From NCBI GenBank assembly GCA_019828565.1, contig JAHDYR010000013.1, positions 62,001 to 126,000 on the forward strand: a DNA stretch of 64,000 nucleotides, read 5' to 3'. Below the pieces are notes generated by a model. That model made no database searches. It saw only the letters and a list, made by a program, of their open reading frames with translations, and was not told the origin of the DNA. This stretch comes from Carpediemonas membranifera. Taxonomy: Eukaryota > Fornicata. This document shows positions 38,169 to 47,736 of this stretch, piece after piece. The translations under genes were made by a program, and so were the position numbers. Each line of letters begins with the position of its first letter. Position 1 is the stretch's first letter.

Positions 38169-38963
38169 CTAACGTATCAACGAGAATACCTTCTTGTCCG
38201 GAAGTCTTGATTCACTCAGTAAGAAGTCATATCCACTCAATCTCGGGGGTGCCTTTGGCAGATGCGGAACCTTAGCCGATCGTCCAATAAACCGCTTCGT
38301 CGTGACAATATCATATCCCCGCTCATACACTGGCACCCATCGCTCAGGCGCCGGGGAGACCACCGAGAATCGACCATGGACGCCCGGGTCGCGAGACGGG
38401 TCGGACCGTGAATGCATCGTGTGGCTCTGGGGGGTGGGCTGCCTCGCTGGACGGGGTGAGGGGCCGTGTCCCGTGGGGTTGGCGATGTTGTAGTGGTTTC
38501 CTTCGGCAGCAGCCATTGTCGGCGGGAGTCTGGAGTGCATATCGCGTTTGATTGACTCGCGCCGAGACTCAGAAAGCCTCTCTGTCCGCTCAGCGTCTGC
38601 CCCCATGAACTCACCACGGGAGGGGTCGAATGACCGGATTTGACGGGCCCGCTGTCTCCGGTCCTCGAGATCTGCCTGGCGCTCAGCCTGGTAGTTCGCC
38701 TCAATCACCTTGGGTGACGGTCTACTGCGCCTCTTCTCCATCTGGCTGCGGGCTCGTGGCGTGGCTGTGGCAATTGGTGGAAGGTAGTAGCTCTCCTCAT
38801 CGTCGGCGACACCGAGAACACGGTACTTGGAATCCTTGTATAGAGAGCACACTGAATGGGTGCGTGCTCCTAGTGGGTCCCTTGATGCATTGTGGAACAT
38901 ATAACCAAGGTTGTCGTGGTTTCTAGCGTGTGATTGGCGCGTTTTGGTAGCCAAAGGTCCCAT
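38169..38963 (-). CDS. Hypothetical 264-residue protein, possibly flagellar
   Basis: The only clear host gene on the minus strand here. Start ATG at 38963 (a TTG precedes in frame). It is Arg/Ser/Pro-rich and mostly disordered, with a basic helical segment (about 90-135, QAERQADLEDRRQRARQIR) and a conserved-looking C-terminus with FIGRSAKVPHLPKAPPRLSG. This composition is common among axonemal inner proteins, but no family is recognised. It is divergent with the large gene starting at 39175, sharing a ~210-base promoter region. Confidence 0.6.
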   Translation of the reverse strand: MGPLATKTRQSHARNHDNLGYMFHNASRDPLGARTHSVCSLYKDSKYRVLGVADDEESYYLPPIATATPRARSQMEKRRSRPSPKVIEANYQAERQADLEDRRQRARQIRSFDPSRGEFMGADAERTERLSESRRESIKRDMHSRLPPTMAAAEGNHYNIANPTGHGPSPRPARQPTPQSHTMHSRSDPSRDPGVHGRFSVVSPAPERWVPVYERGYDIVTTKRFIGRSAKVPHLPKAPPRLSGYDFLLSESRLPDKKVFSLIR

Positions 38964-39174
38964 ACGCAAACGAGTTGGTGTTTATGGTCAATTCAAGGTG
39001 TTCCAAGGTTGGTGCAGTTTATGTAAACGACGGCAGGACGTGTGCGGACACCAGCAGGCCCTCGCCCTCGCCCTGTATTGCCCTGACCATCCTTGCTCGT
39101 CCAGCATGAAAAGAAAATAACTCTTCGCAGAGTTGGCAAAACTCCACACAAAACGGCCGAACGCACTGTCCACA

Positions 39175-42100
39175 ATGTCCGATTCAGATTGGGATTTTGA
39201 CAGTGAAAGTGACGGAGGAACCAGTAATATACCGCTGCAAAGCCATATCCGCATGACGGACGGTGATGAGAAATTCGTTATGCCAAAAGATCATCGTTTT
39301 CAGAGCTCCAAGACGGCTGCAATCAACCGGATCAACTATCCCATGTCCTCTGTGATGAAAAGCCTTCCTGAGCCTTCAGGCAGCAACTCAAAAGGCCAGC
39401 TTGAGCTGGAACGCTGGCTCACCGACATTGTAGCCAAGCACTCGAATCTCACGTCCCTAGAACTGATAACGTCGTGGAGCACTCAGTACAACATCCAATA
39501 CTCCCCCGCCTGGTGTGAGTTGTACCTCCAGTACATATACTCACACTACATCCGGGGAAAACACTCGGCGGCAGGGGGCAAGCTGCTGGATTTCTTCCTC
39601 TCAAAGGATAGTATCAAGACACTGCGGCCCTACGACGACCCCAGCGACGTGCTAGACACTGAAGAGCGTCGTCTGCTATTTGTATCCACGAATTCGATTC
39701 TCAACATCGCCGCCCGCCTCTGGATCCCCGGCGAGTGGAGCCGTTTCAACACCATGCTAACCCTAGCAGCCGAGCGTATTGTCCCAGGCGTGCACCGCTA
39801 CCTCTACCTCGTCCAGCTGGCGACCCTCGCCCATCACGTTGGCGCACTGAGGTCTGCCGGCCTTATGAGCGGGGTCCTCCCCGCTATCGTCCGCATGGCG
39901 GAGTACTATACGATATCTGCCCGCCAATACCTCGAGACGCACACAAAGACGGCCGACGCAACTGAGCTTGACTCGCACGACGACTTTGAATCATCCGATG
40001 AGCTGGATTGGGAAACAGACAGCAACGAGGGCAACGACAAGACGGCAGAGAGGAACATATACGCCTCCCCCTTCCACCAGGTCGAGGACGAGGCAGTGGA
40101 GATCGGCCTTGGTCTCTTCATCCTTCTCTCCCTCCTACAGGACGTATCACCCCTCACATGCGACCCCATGCCCTCCCACGAGGACGATGAGAGCGACACG
40201 GAGACCGGCGACGGGGCCAGCACCTTTGGAGACGCCGACCCCCTGCCCCTCTACCTCACTGATGACGAGCTCGCCCAGCACATGAACGCCGAGGTCCTGG
40301 CAGAGGTCGACGAGAGACTCCGGGCCCCATGCTACGACCCTCTGGCCGATGACGTCACGCAGACCCAGCTCGCGGTCCTGGGCAGTATTTACGATCACAT
40401 GCCGCCGTGCGAGGTCAAGTCCAAGGTCGCCATGCTCCTCGGACGCATCGCCGTGGCCGAGCACCAGCCGACTGTGGCCGAGTCGTACTACTACGAGGGC
40501 CTGGTCGTGCTGGACGCCATCCCCCACGGCCCAATGGCGCCCATCCTCACGGAGCTCGGGCTGAGACTGCTCATGGGTTATGCAGAGGTCACTGCCGCAC
40601 TGCAGAAGTACAAGTACAGCGTCGTGGCGTATGAGTCGGCGGCCATGCTGCTCCACATACGGCAACAGCTCTCGGGCGAGCTGGACGACAACGTTGAACT
40701 CGATCGCCTCCACCGCGAGCTCGCAGCGATGTGCCGTGGGGCCAACGACGTCCCCCGCGCCACTCGGTACTACGCCCACGTCCTGGCCAAGGCGGAGTCA
40801 GAGGGGCGGTTCATTGTCGCGGGCTGCACTGCTGACATCCTCTCAGACATCTTCAGGGACAAGAGCGACTTCACCACTGCCGAGCAGTACCTGAGGCTGG
40901 CAGTAAGGTTCCTAGGGTCAACGCTGCTCGAGGAGCCGGACGAGGCGAGCACCAAGGCCCGCGACGACATCTCCCGGTCGTCGGGGTCGTCCCGGTCGTC
41001 TAGGACAGATTCCTTGGTCCGGACTCGGTCGAGGAGGGCCCACAGACTGTCGCTGTCCTCAGACTCTAGCGCTAGTGGGGCTGTGATCGTCCATAAGACG
41101 TCTGGCCTCTCCTCGCAGCAGCAGAGCGCCTACATCAAGCTCGCACACCTGCAACTCGACTCCCTTAAGTTCCACAAGGGCCTCACACAGCTGTTCGCAC
41201 TCGCCAAGCAGCCCCTTCCTACCACACAGCTCCTATCGATCCATTTCCAACAAGCTGAGGGTTACCTTAAAGTGCGGGATATGACACGTGCCCGGACGAT
41301 GCTGATGCGGATCGACGGGTCGCTGAAGCTGAGGACGAACAACGTCTCGCAGACAGTGGGGGCTACGGCCACCCAGTCACAGCGGAGCAGGGCTGGTGCG
41401 AGTGCCGACTCGGTTACGAGCAGGAACAAGGTGCGGTTTAACCTGCTGTGTGCTAAGTACTTCAGACTGAACGGTCGGGCAGCGGAAGCGTTGACTTTTG
41501 TTGACTACACGTATGATGAGGCCGAGGCTCAGCCTGGTGTGCTTGCCTATAAGCGGGCCAAGATCCTCGGAGACGTGCTCGTCAACAACACTAGCGAGAA
41601 CATCGCGATCAAGCCGCGCTGGATCAGCAACGACCCGGGCCTGCAGTCGTTTGGCTATGACCTCCGGGCCCCGTCGCACTCGACTACGGTGTGCGGGACA
41701 AGGCAGCAGGTCAGGGCAGTGTGTCTCGCAGCGGCCCTGGCGGCAATCAATGAGTTCAGCCACACTGACCACAGCAAGGAGACGGCGGCTACACTGTTTG
41801 CTCTGAATATTGCATTCCCCCTCATCCCAGAGAACCTAAAACTGCCCGACTCAGATGACCCCGTGGTGGACGTCGACCTGACGGCCTTCACCTCAGCCGT
41901 CTACAGCCCGCCGACGCCCCGCCTCGCCATTCCCAGTCCGTTCAGCCGCACCACCCACACCTCCGCCTCCGGGGTGACCGGGCTCAACCCAGACCAACTG
42001 ACCCACGCCGCTCTCAAGGCCCGGTGCAGCAGCACTCTCAGCCGTATCTCCGAGCTCGCCCTGAACCCTCTGGTCCACCTCGAGGCTCTTGAGATGATGG

Positions 42101-44256
42101 CCCGCATCTCCTTCCCTGATCCAGCTATGAAATGGGACAACGAGGATGTCAGGGCCAAGGCGGACGAGGCGTTCAGACAGTACTTCACAGAGGCCAGGGA
42201 TGGCACGTATCGGCTGCTCATGGTCGGGTCGGCAGTTCCTCTCGCCAGCATAGTCTCGCCGGGCTTCAGGGAAAGGATTAGCGCCCACTTCTTCGCGCTG
42301 GTAACCCTGGTGTTCCGAACTAAGGACGCCTCCGCAGTGATGGCCAACCTGCCGCTCATTGACGCCGCCCTCGCACTCGACCCCGGACGGGTCCCCGCGA
42401 CGTACGTAGACAGGGCCCCCACCCGGTGTGACGCCCCCCTGGTACGGTCGATGCTGCCCTCCCTCATGGGGACTGACATCACCAACAGCTACCTCTCGTC
42501 CATTTCCCCCATAGCCCCGCTGCTACGGCGTTACTTCGACTCCCCACGACCCCTGGATGAAATGTCGCCCGGGCCGGAGTTCAGCGACACTCACCACCAT
42601 CTGTTCACACGGTCAGCTACTAATAGCCCAGCCACCTCCCAGTGCATGACCCCAGTGGCTCTGGACGGGCCGATTATCATCAAGGGAGACGACCCCTCAC
42701 CACCTGAGGCGATCTGGGCGATGTCAGTGACGATGAAGTCAAATTACTCGCGATACGTCTCCGGTGCCATCGGTAAGACTGTTCTTGCCGAGGAGAACAA
42801 CGAGCTCAAGCGCCGCATGCTCGCCGTGATGGACGACGAACGCGACAGGATGATCCACCGCCCCCTGAAGGCAGCCATGGGCGGAGACGCGGACCTTATC
42901 ACCGTGGCCAACTCGTACGACGTGTTCAACCAGTATCTGAAACACCAGGTGCACTCTAGGTCGGACAACGGCGCCTTGCTCCTGTTCAGCGTCAAGAACA
43001 CCGCGTTTGCATGCATCACCCGGTCTGGTTTGGTCAAGCAGGTTCCGTTTATATCCGTAGACAACCTTAATCTCCTGATCCAGCAGCAGCGGTTGGAGGA
43101 GGAGGAGTCCGACGCCGACTTTGGGGAAAGCGATGACGCCGACACTATTGTCAATGGCAGCGGAGTGAAGCTCAGCCTTGTTGAGGTCGACGCTGAGGAT
43201 GTTGACGTTGACTTTGATGACTTCGATGACTCGGACACCAATGAGCCGAGCTCTACGATCGCCAACACCACTTCGGTCCCCATCATCCGGCAGGACCAGG
43301 ACCTCCAGCATGGCGACAGTCAGCAGGCCCTCCGTAACAGCGTCGCACAGCACCCTGCCGCCGTCGAGGAGACGGACGACGACGACTGGGATGACTTCGA
43401 CCTCGGCAACGACGCCAACGCCACCAACGGTCAGTCCCAGACGTTCGTCCAGGCCAAGCTCAACAACTGGACCGCCGAGCCCGTCATTGGAGACCTGTTT
43501 GACACTGGAGCGACGATCGCCCAGCAGCTGGCGGGTGTCGGGCATGTCAGCTCGATCCATATCATTGGACCGCCCGTGATGCAGCTGTTCCCGTGGGAGC
43601 GGCACTTACCCGATGTCGCGTGCGTCCGGTGGATCTCCATTGTTGCACTAGCCTGCACCGCCGTCACCCGATTTGAAAGCACCTCACTGGTCCTCCCCAA
43701 GTGCTACGTCTCGCTGCTCCCGCCCGTTCCACACGCAGCACACCTCCACAAGGCCGTCTCATCGTCTAACGAACTCAGGCTCGACCTCCGTGAGGGTGAC
43801 TTGCTGTCTGATAAGCCCAGCTTCGCCCAAAGATTGCTCGGGAAGAAGTCGACTGGCGCCACTCAGGTTATACAGGCTGATGGCCTCGATATCTCATCAT
43901 GTTCGAATCTTTTAGACAATATTGAGGCGGATCTCAGATCTTTTGGCGGGTACAGTGTCGAGGAGTTCCCGCTGATCGCCTTCACCATGGCCGACCTCGC
44001 TGCCGTCCCCGAGATCCTCTCCGCCGTCCTTCTCTTCGCCGATCATCCCGTGGTGTTCGTACCCGCGGACAAGATGAAGCGGTTTGCCGAGCTGCTCAAC
44101 AAGGAGCGGCGACAGATCATACGGGCGTCTAGCAAGAGTTCCAAGCGTGATGATGCGCTCCAAGTGGAGAACCCGTCCCAGTTTGTGGCGCCGTTCCTGG
44201 ACATGGCCCGGAAGAAGCTGCGTGTTCCCCTGTTTGTGTTTAACCTGCTTGGATGA
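39175..44256 (+). CDS. Large helical-repeat (TPR-like) protein with possible CHAT-like C-terminus
   Basis: 1693 residues. An acidic N-terminus (MSDSDWDFDSESD) is followed by many TPR-like helix pairs (about 80-900), Ser/Arg-rich and acidic linkers (about 600-650 and 1310-1440), and a C-terminal mixed alpha/beta region. There, GALLLFSVKNTAFACITRSG and IHIIGPPVMQLFPWERHLPD resemble strands of CHAT (caspase-like) domains found after TPRs in separase-like and TTC28-like proteins. No His-Gly/Cys catalytic pair is seen, so a protease is unlikely. Family otherwise unrecognised. Start ATG 39175; a TTG 42 bases earlier is in frame. Confidence 0.75.
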   Translation: MSDSDWDFDSESDGGTSNIPLQSHIRMTDGDEKFVMPKDHRFQSSKTAAINRINYPMSSVMKSLPEPSGSNSKGQLELERWLTDIVAKHSNLTSLELITSWSTQYNIQYSPAWCELYLQYIYSHYIRGKHSAAGGKLLDFFLSKDSIKTLRPYDDPSDVLDTEERRLLFVSTNSILNIAARLWIPGEWSRFNTMLTLAAERIVPGVHRYLYLVQLATLAHHVGALRSAGLMSGVLPAIVRMAEYYTISARQYLETHTKTADATELDSHDDFESSDELDWETDSNEGNDKTAERNIYASPFHQVEDEAVEIGLGLFILLSLLQDVSPLTCDPMPSHEDDESDTETGDGASTFGDADPLPLYLTDDELAQHMNAEVLAEVDERLRAPCYDPLADDVTQTQLAVLGSIYDHMPPCEVKSKVAMLLGRIAVAEHQPTVAESYYYEGLVVLDAIPHGPMAPILTELGLRLLMGYAEVTAALQKYKYSVVAYESAAMLLHIRQQLSGELDDNVELDRLHRELAAMCRGANDVPRATRYYAHVLAKAESEGRFIVAGCTADILSDIFRDKSDFTTAEQYLRLAVRFLGSTLLEEPDEASTKARDDISRSSGSSRSSRTDSLVRTRSRRAHRLSLSSDSSASGAVIVHKTSGLSSQQQSAYIKLAHLQLDSLKFHKGLTQLFALAKQPLPTTQLLSIHFQQAEGYLKVRDMTRARTMLMRIDGSLKLRTNNVSQTVGATATQSQRSRAGASADSVTSRNKVRFNLLCAKYFRLNGRAAEALTFVDYTYDEAEAQPGVLAYKRAKILGDVLVNNTSENIAIKPRWISNDPGLQSFGYDLRAPSHSTTVCGTRQQVRAVCLAAALAAINEFSHTDHSKETAATLFALNIAFPLIPENLKLPDSDDPVVDVDLTAFTSAVYSPPTPRLAIPSPFSRTTHTSASGVTGLNPDQLTHAALKARCSSTLSRISELALNPLVHLEALEMMARISFPDPAMKWDNEDVRAKADEAFRQYFTEARDGTYRLLMVGSAVPLASIVSPGFRERISAHFFALVTLVFRTKDASAVMANLPLIDAALALDPGRVPATYVDRAPTRCDAPLVRSMLPSLMGTDITNSYLSSISPIAPLLRRYFDSPRPLDEMSPGPEFSDTHHHLFTRSATNSPATSQCMTPVALDGPIIIKGDDPSPPEAIWAMSVTMKSNYSRYVSGAIGKTVLAEENNELKRRMLAVMDDERDRMIHRPLKAAMGGDADLITVANSYDVFNQYLKHQVHSRSDNGALLLFSVKNTAFACITRSGLVKQVPFISVDNLNLLIQQQRLEEEESDADFGESDDADTIVNGSGVKLSLVEVDAEDVDVDFDDFDDSDTNEPSSTIANTTSVPIIRQDQDLQHGDSQQALRNSVAQHPAAVEETDDDDWDDFDLGNDANATNGQSQTFVQAKLNNWTAEPVIGDLFDTGATIAQQLAGVGHVSSIHIIGPPVMQLFPWERHLPDVACVRWISIVALACTAVTRFESTSLVLPKCYVSLLPPVPHAAHLHKAVSSSNELRLDLREGDLLSDKPSFAQRLLGKKSTGATQVIQADGLDISSCSNLLDNIEADLRSFGGYSVEEFPLIAFTMADLAAVPEILSAVLLFADHPVVFVPADKMKRFAELLNKERRQIIRASSKSSKRDDALQVENPSQFVAPFLDMARKKLRVPLFVFNLLG

Positions 44257-44324
44257 GCAGGTTAGGTTTATGCATTAGTTATCCTACTTCTAAATGATTT
44301 TATTGGAGAGTGACGGTGCTTCGA

Positions 44325-44411
44325 CGTGAAGGTTGAGTGTCGTCTTTTTTTCATGAAAAAATATTGAGCGCAGGAAAAAAGCTGTCCCGAGAGATAACCG
44401 CGATTAGCACG
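44325..44411 (+). promoter_or_regulatory. eL22 core promoter with palindromic T-run/A-run element
   Basis: Contains TCGTCTTTTTTTCATGAAAAAATATTG just before the eL22 ATG; the TTTTTTCATGAAAAAA part is a perfect palindrome. A nearly identical element stands before both fibrillarin genes. Confidence 0.5.
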
Positions 44412-44955
44412 ATGGTAAGTGTTTGTGCGCATTCGCTACGGTGATTCTCTTTCATTCCTCTCGTGTCTGTCATTTCTGAAAATTGGAGCCTCCACTGGCA
44501 TTTGATGGTTGAGAATCCTCTACTTTCCGCCAGTAGAGTCTTGTATTTGCAAGAATGGCTACACATGCAGACATGTTGAGAAACCGCTGCGAAGTGCGTC
44601 TCCTGACGCCCTTACTCAGTCCAAGGCCACCAAGTTCGTTGTTGACTGCATGCAGCCCATCCGCGATGAGATCTTCGAGATCTCTGACTTCCACCAGTAC
44701 CTCATTGAGCACTTCAAGGTTGGCAAGAACGGCAAGGCCGGCCAGCTCGGTGACGACGTGACGATCAAGATGGAGAAGTACTCCGTCATCATCGTTTCCA
44801 AGGACGCTTTCGCCAAGCGCTACCTCAAGTACCTCGCTGCCAAGTTCCTTAAGAAGAACGACCTCCGCGACTACCTCCGCATCGTTGCTAACGCCAAGAA
44901 CTCCTACCAGCTCCGCTACTACTCTGTTGATGAGGAGACCGAGGAGCAGGAGTAA
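44412..44955 (+). CDS. RPL22: Ribosomal protein eL22, intron directly after the start codon
   Basis: Exon 1 is only the ATG (44412-44414); exon 2 is 44620-44955, giving 112 residues. The protein begins MSKATKFVVDCMQP and contains the eL22 hallmarks VSKDAFAKRYLKYLAAKFLKK and LRDYLRIVANAKNSYQLRYY, with an acidic tail. The donor GTAAGT follows ATG at once and the acceptor is CTTACTCAG. Introns just inside or before the start codon are frequent in ribosomal protein genes of intron-poor eukaryotes. Confidence 0.95.
44415..44619 (+). other. Spliceosomal intron, 205 nt, in eL22, with internal hairpins
   Basis: GTAAGT ... CTTACTCAG. It is far longer than the 28-34-nt introns elsewhere. It includes a seven-base-pair hairpin (CTCTACT...AGTAGAG) and a CTTG...CAAG hairpin, followed by AGAATGGCTACA, so it could host a snoRNA. 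Confidence 0.9.
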
Positions 44956-45179
44956 GCCCTATTCGCTGAGGAGCTCGAGCTTATAAACTCTCTGCCGGCC
45001 ATGTTGTCCGTATTCTGTCTGTCCTCTTGGATGCAGAGACTGGTTGACAAGCGTCGTGTTACCTTGACCGAGGTGAACTATCATGGGTCAGCCATCATGA
45101 GTCGCTGCACTGCCGTCAGTCGACCAGTGACAGTCACGAGTCATGGTGAGTCACGGAGTGCGGCGACGACGCAAAGAAG

Positions 45180-45782
45180 ATGCATTTGCTGAGCGTAAGG
45201 AGCTACGGCCTTGCCGCCTTTATTGTAGGAACCCTCTCATGCGCGGTTCTTCTGGCGCATATGACGTCGTACTTTCAGACCGAGAGCTACACTGTCGCTA
45301 GCTTCTCTACGGCCATCGGAGACTTGTTTGTCCCAAACTATCACAATATCTCACACAGCGAAAGACACAAGTGGAAGATGTATGAGCTTGCGGACCTCTT
45401 TGTCGACTTTGAGGCCCACATTGACGACACGTTCACGTGGGCCGTGAAGATGATCTATGCCTACATCAAGGCGAGCTACACAGACGACCTAGGCCACACA
45501 CACGAGATGATTGTGTGGGATCGCCGCATTTCGAGCAAGGAGGACGCCACGCTCCTTGTTACTTTCGTCAACCGCGATCCGACCGAAATATACCCACTTA
45601 GAAGCCTTCATGTCGGCGAGCTTGCCAACAAGGAGGTACAGCTCTCCCTGGGTTTCAACGTCATCCCCGTGGGTGGCCTCCTCCGCTGGGACGACCTGGG
45701 TACGTTCGTCTCAAAGGTTCTTCCCGCGAAGTACCAAAACGCGGCGACTGCCATGAAAGAAGCGGCGGGCATGAGCATGTAG
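45180..45782 (+). CDS. SPCS3: Signal peptidase complex subunit 3 (SPC22/23)
   Basis: 200 residues: one N-terminal membrane anchor (about 8-28) and a lumenal beta-rich domain. Conserved SPCS3 features are present: ADLFVDFEAHIDDTFTWAVKMIYAYIKASY (positions about 72-101), the EMIVWDRRI strand, and VQLSLGFNVIPVGGLL matching LTLSWNVVPNAGIL of animals. The subunit supports the catalytic Sec11 in removing signal peptides in the ER, such as that of the amylase in this window. Start ATG 45180. Confidence 0.92.
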   Translation: MHLLSVRSYGLAAFIVGTLSCAVLLAHMTSYFQTESYTVASFSTAIGDLFVPNYHNISHSERHKWKMYELADLFVDFEAHIDDTFTWAVKMIYAYIKASYTDDLGHTHEMIVWDRRISSKEDATLLVTFVNRDPTEIYPLRSLHVGELANKEVQLSLGFNVIPVGGLLRWDDLGTFVSKVLPAKYQNAATAMKEAAGMSM

Positions 45783-45865
45783 ATACGTAAAGAACGACAG
45801 TCAACCGGGTGGGGAGAGGAAAGTTGGCCCCCTCACCCCTGCAGTGTATCTAGCGGGTATTCTTC

Positions 45866-46957
45866 TTCTGGCATGTGTGTAGTTTGTGCACCGTGTTATG
45901 ACACTGAGTACAACGGCCGCAGACGCCGCGGCAACTAGTAAGGGCCTGGCTCGACGACGTCTAAAAGTGCGTCGTTTTTTTCGTGAAAAAAAGTTGCAAC
46001 GAAGAACATGGGTTTCCAGCCTCGTGGTGGTTCTCGCGGCGGTAGCCGCGGCGGTTCTCGTGGTAGAGGCGGTTTCTCGAACGGTGGTGGCCCCCGCGGC
46101 CGCGGTGGCCGTGGTGGCGCTCCCCGTGGACGTGGCGGCGCGCCGCGCGGTCGTGGTGCGCCCCGTGGTGGCCGTGGCGGCCGTGGTGGTGCCCGCGGGC
46201 CCCCCGGCAAGCCCGGCCGCGTCATGGTCGAGCAGCACGAGCGCCATCCCGGCGTGTTCATCATCCGCTCCACTTCGGATTACCTTGCGACAAAGAACCT
46301 CGCGCCCGGCGTGTCTGTGTACTCCGAGAAGCGCTTCCAGGTGGACGAGACGGACAAGAGCCTCGAGTACCGTGAGTGGAACCCCTTCCGCTCCAAGCTC
46401 GGCGCCTCGATCGTCAACGGCATCGCCGACATCTACATGCGCCCCGGCTGCAAGGTCCTGTACCTCGGCGCCGCGTCTGGCACCACTGTTTCCCACGTTT
46501 CCGATCTCGTCGGCCCTGCTGGCCGCGTGTACGCCGTGGAGTTCTCGCACAGGTCCGGCCGTGACCTTCTCGAGGTCGCCAAGAAGCGCCCGAACATCGT
46601 GCCCATCATTGAGGATGCCCGGCACCCCCACAAGTACCGTATGATGGTGCCCATGGTCGACGTGATCTTCTCTGACGTAGCCCAGCCAGACCAGTCCCGT
46701 ATCGTCGCCCACAACGCCGAGAACTTCCTCAAGAACAACGGCGGCTTCATCATCTCGATCAAGGCCTCCTGCGTGGATTCAACGCTCGACCCCTCCGTCG
46801 TCTTCGCGTCGGAAACCGAGGTGCTGAAGCAGAACGACTTCGTCCCCAAGGCGAAGACCACGCTCGAGCCCTACGAGAAGAACCACGCCTGTATCTCGGG
46901 CCTGTATAGAGTCACCAACTAAGCGAGGAAGCAGATGTAAACGCGGATTTTTTCATC
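45866..46957 (+). repeat. 1092-bp duplication, copy 1 (fibrillarin plus promoter and 3' end)
   Basis: Reads as identical to 49739-50830 (constant offset 3873), including ~140 bases upstream and ~35 downstream of the gene. Flanks diverge abruptly at TTCTGG and after TTTTTTCATC. Confidence 0.93.
46008..46922 (+). CDS. FBL: Fibrillarin (copy 1)
   Basis: 304 residues. A Gly/Arg-rich GAR domain (1-65) precedes the fibrillarin methyltransferase fold with [20 protein letters not shown] (SAM-binding), [22 protein letters not shown] and [12 protein letters not shown]. The Lys-Asp-Lys-His-type catalytic residues are in expected places. It is the 2'-O-methyltransferase of box C/D snoRNPs, acting on rRNA in the nucleolus. 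The GAR repeats use many GGC/CGT codons. The upstream region carries the TTTTTTTCGTGAAAAAAA element 27 bases before the ATG. Confidence 0.97.
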   Translation: MGFQPRGGSRGGSRGGSRGRGGFSNGGGPRGRGGRGGAPRGRGGAPRGRGAPRGGRGGRGGARGPPGKPGRVMVEQHERHPGVFIIRSTSDYLATKNLAPGVSVYSEKRFQVDETDKSLEYREWNPFRSKLGASIVNGIADIYMRPGCKVLYLGAASGTTVSHVSDLVGPAGRVYAVEFSHRSGRDLLEVAKKRPNIVPIIEDARHPHKYRMMVPMVDVIFSDVAQPDQSRIVAHNAENFLKNNGGFIISIKASCVDSTLDPSVVFASETEVLKQNDFVPKAKTTLEPYEKNHACISGLYRVTN

Positions 46958-47736
46958 AGACTGTTGGCGCTTACCGGGGGTGTCAAGACCAGCTTTTGAG
47001 TCCCGGCATGTCATTGGACTGGAGACACAAGTCGGTTGAGTACAGTAGAGTCGGGCCTGACATGCTTATGTGGGGCGATACTGGTGTGACCGCAATTTCC
47101 TCGTGAGTCGCTGTGCAGTTTATGCAGATCGTTTCACCGCGTCTTCTCCACAGGCGACTGATGCAACAATATTCTGTGCCTGATTCGACGGGGCACTGCG
47201 TGTAACTGCGATGAAAATCAGTTTTTTGTGCTCTTCTTCACGATCCTCGGGTCTCCTGGGATGTGATGCAGCCAGACACTGCAAAGCACAGCTTGAAATG
47301 TGACAACAATGAAGTGTCATGCAGATAGTCTTCCTAACTAAGCGCTCCTTCGTTCATGCACCAGAACACTTGCGCAATACCAAGATCGACCTTGACCGCT
47401 GATGTTTTTGAAATGCATTGGACATTTAACCAAACATTCAGACTACCCCGAGGCCTTACAGCCAATACCCGCCATGCCACTTGGTTAATACATCTGCCAC
47501 ATGCCAGTCATGCGCTTGTTACGAATTTATCCATGTTACTACGAAGATTCGACCCAAGCTGGACAAGAACCTCGGTTAACCGCCATTAGGGAGCACTACA
47601 TACTACATTGAGCTGGTATATGACAGTTGGCATTCTTGCAGTCGCCCGATATCCTGGGAGATCACGCAACCGCCATCTCGAAAACTTTTCGTTCATCTTT
47701 TCGTGCAACCATCTTTGGCAATCTATTCACACGCAA
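46958..47736 (+). other. Intergenic, about 780 bases, no gene recognised
   Basis: AT-richer than its surroundings. A short 77-codon frame (47356-47589) has no family character. GTGCAGTTTATGCAGAT at about 47112 resembles motifs near 39013 and 53409. The last ~130 bases are an in-frame extension of the next gene without a better start. Confidence 0.35.

Noticed and set aside
39175-44256. Separase as the identity of the large repeat protein
   Set aside because: The diagnostic separase active-site segments (His-Gly and Cys motifs) are not found in the C-terminal region.
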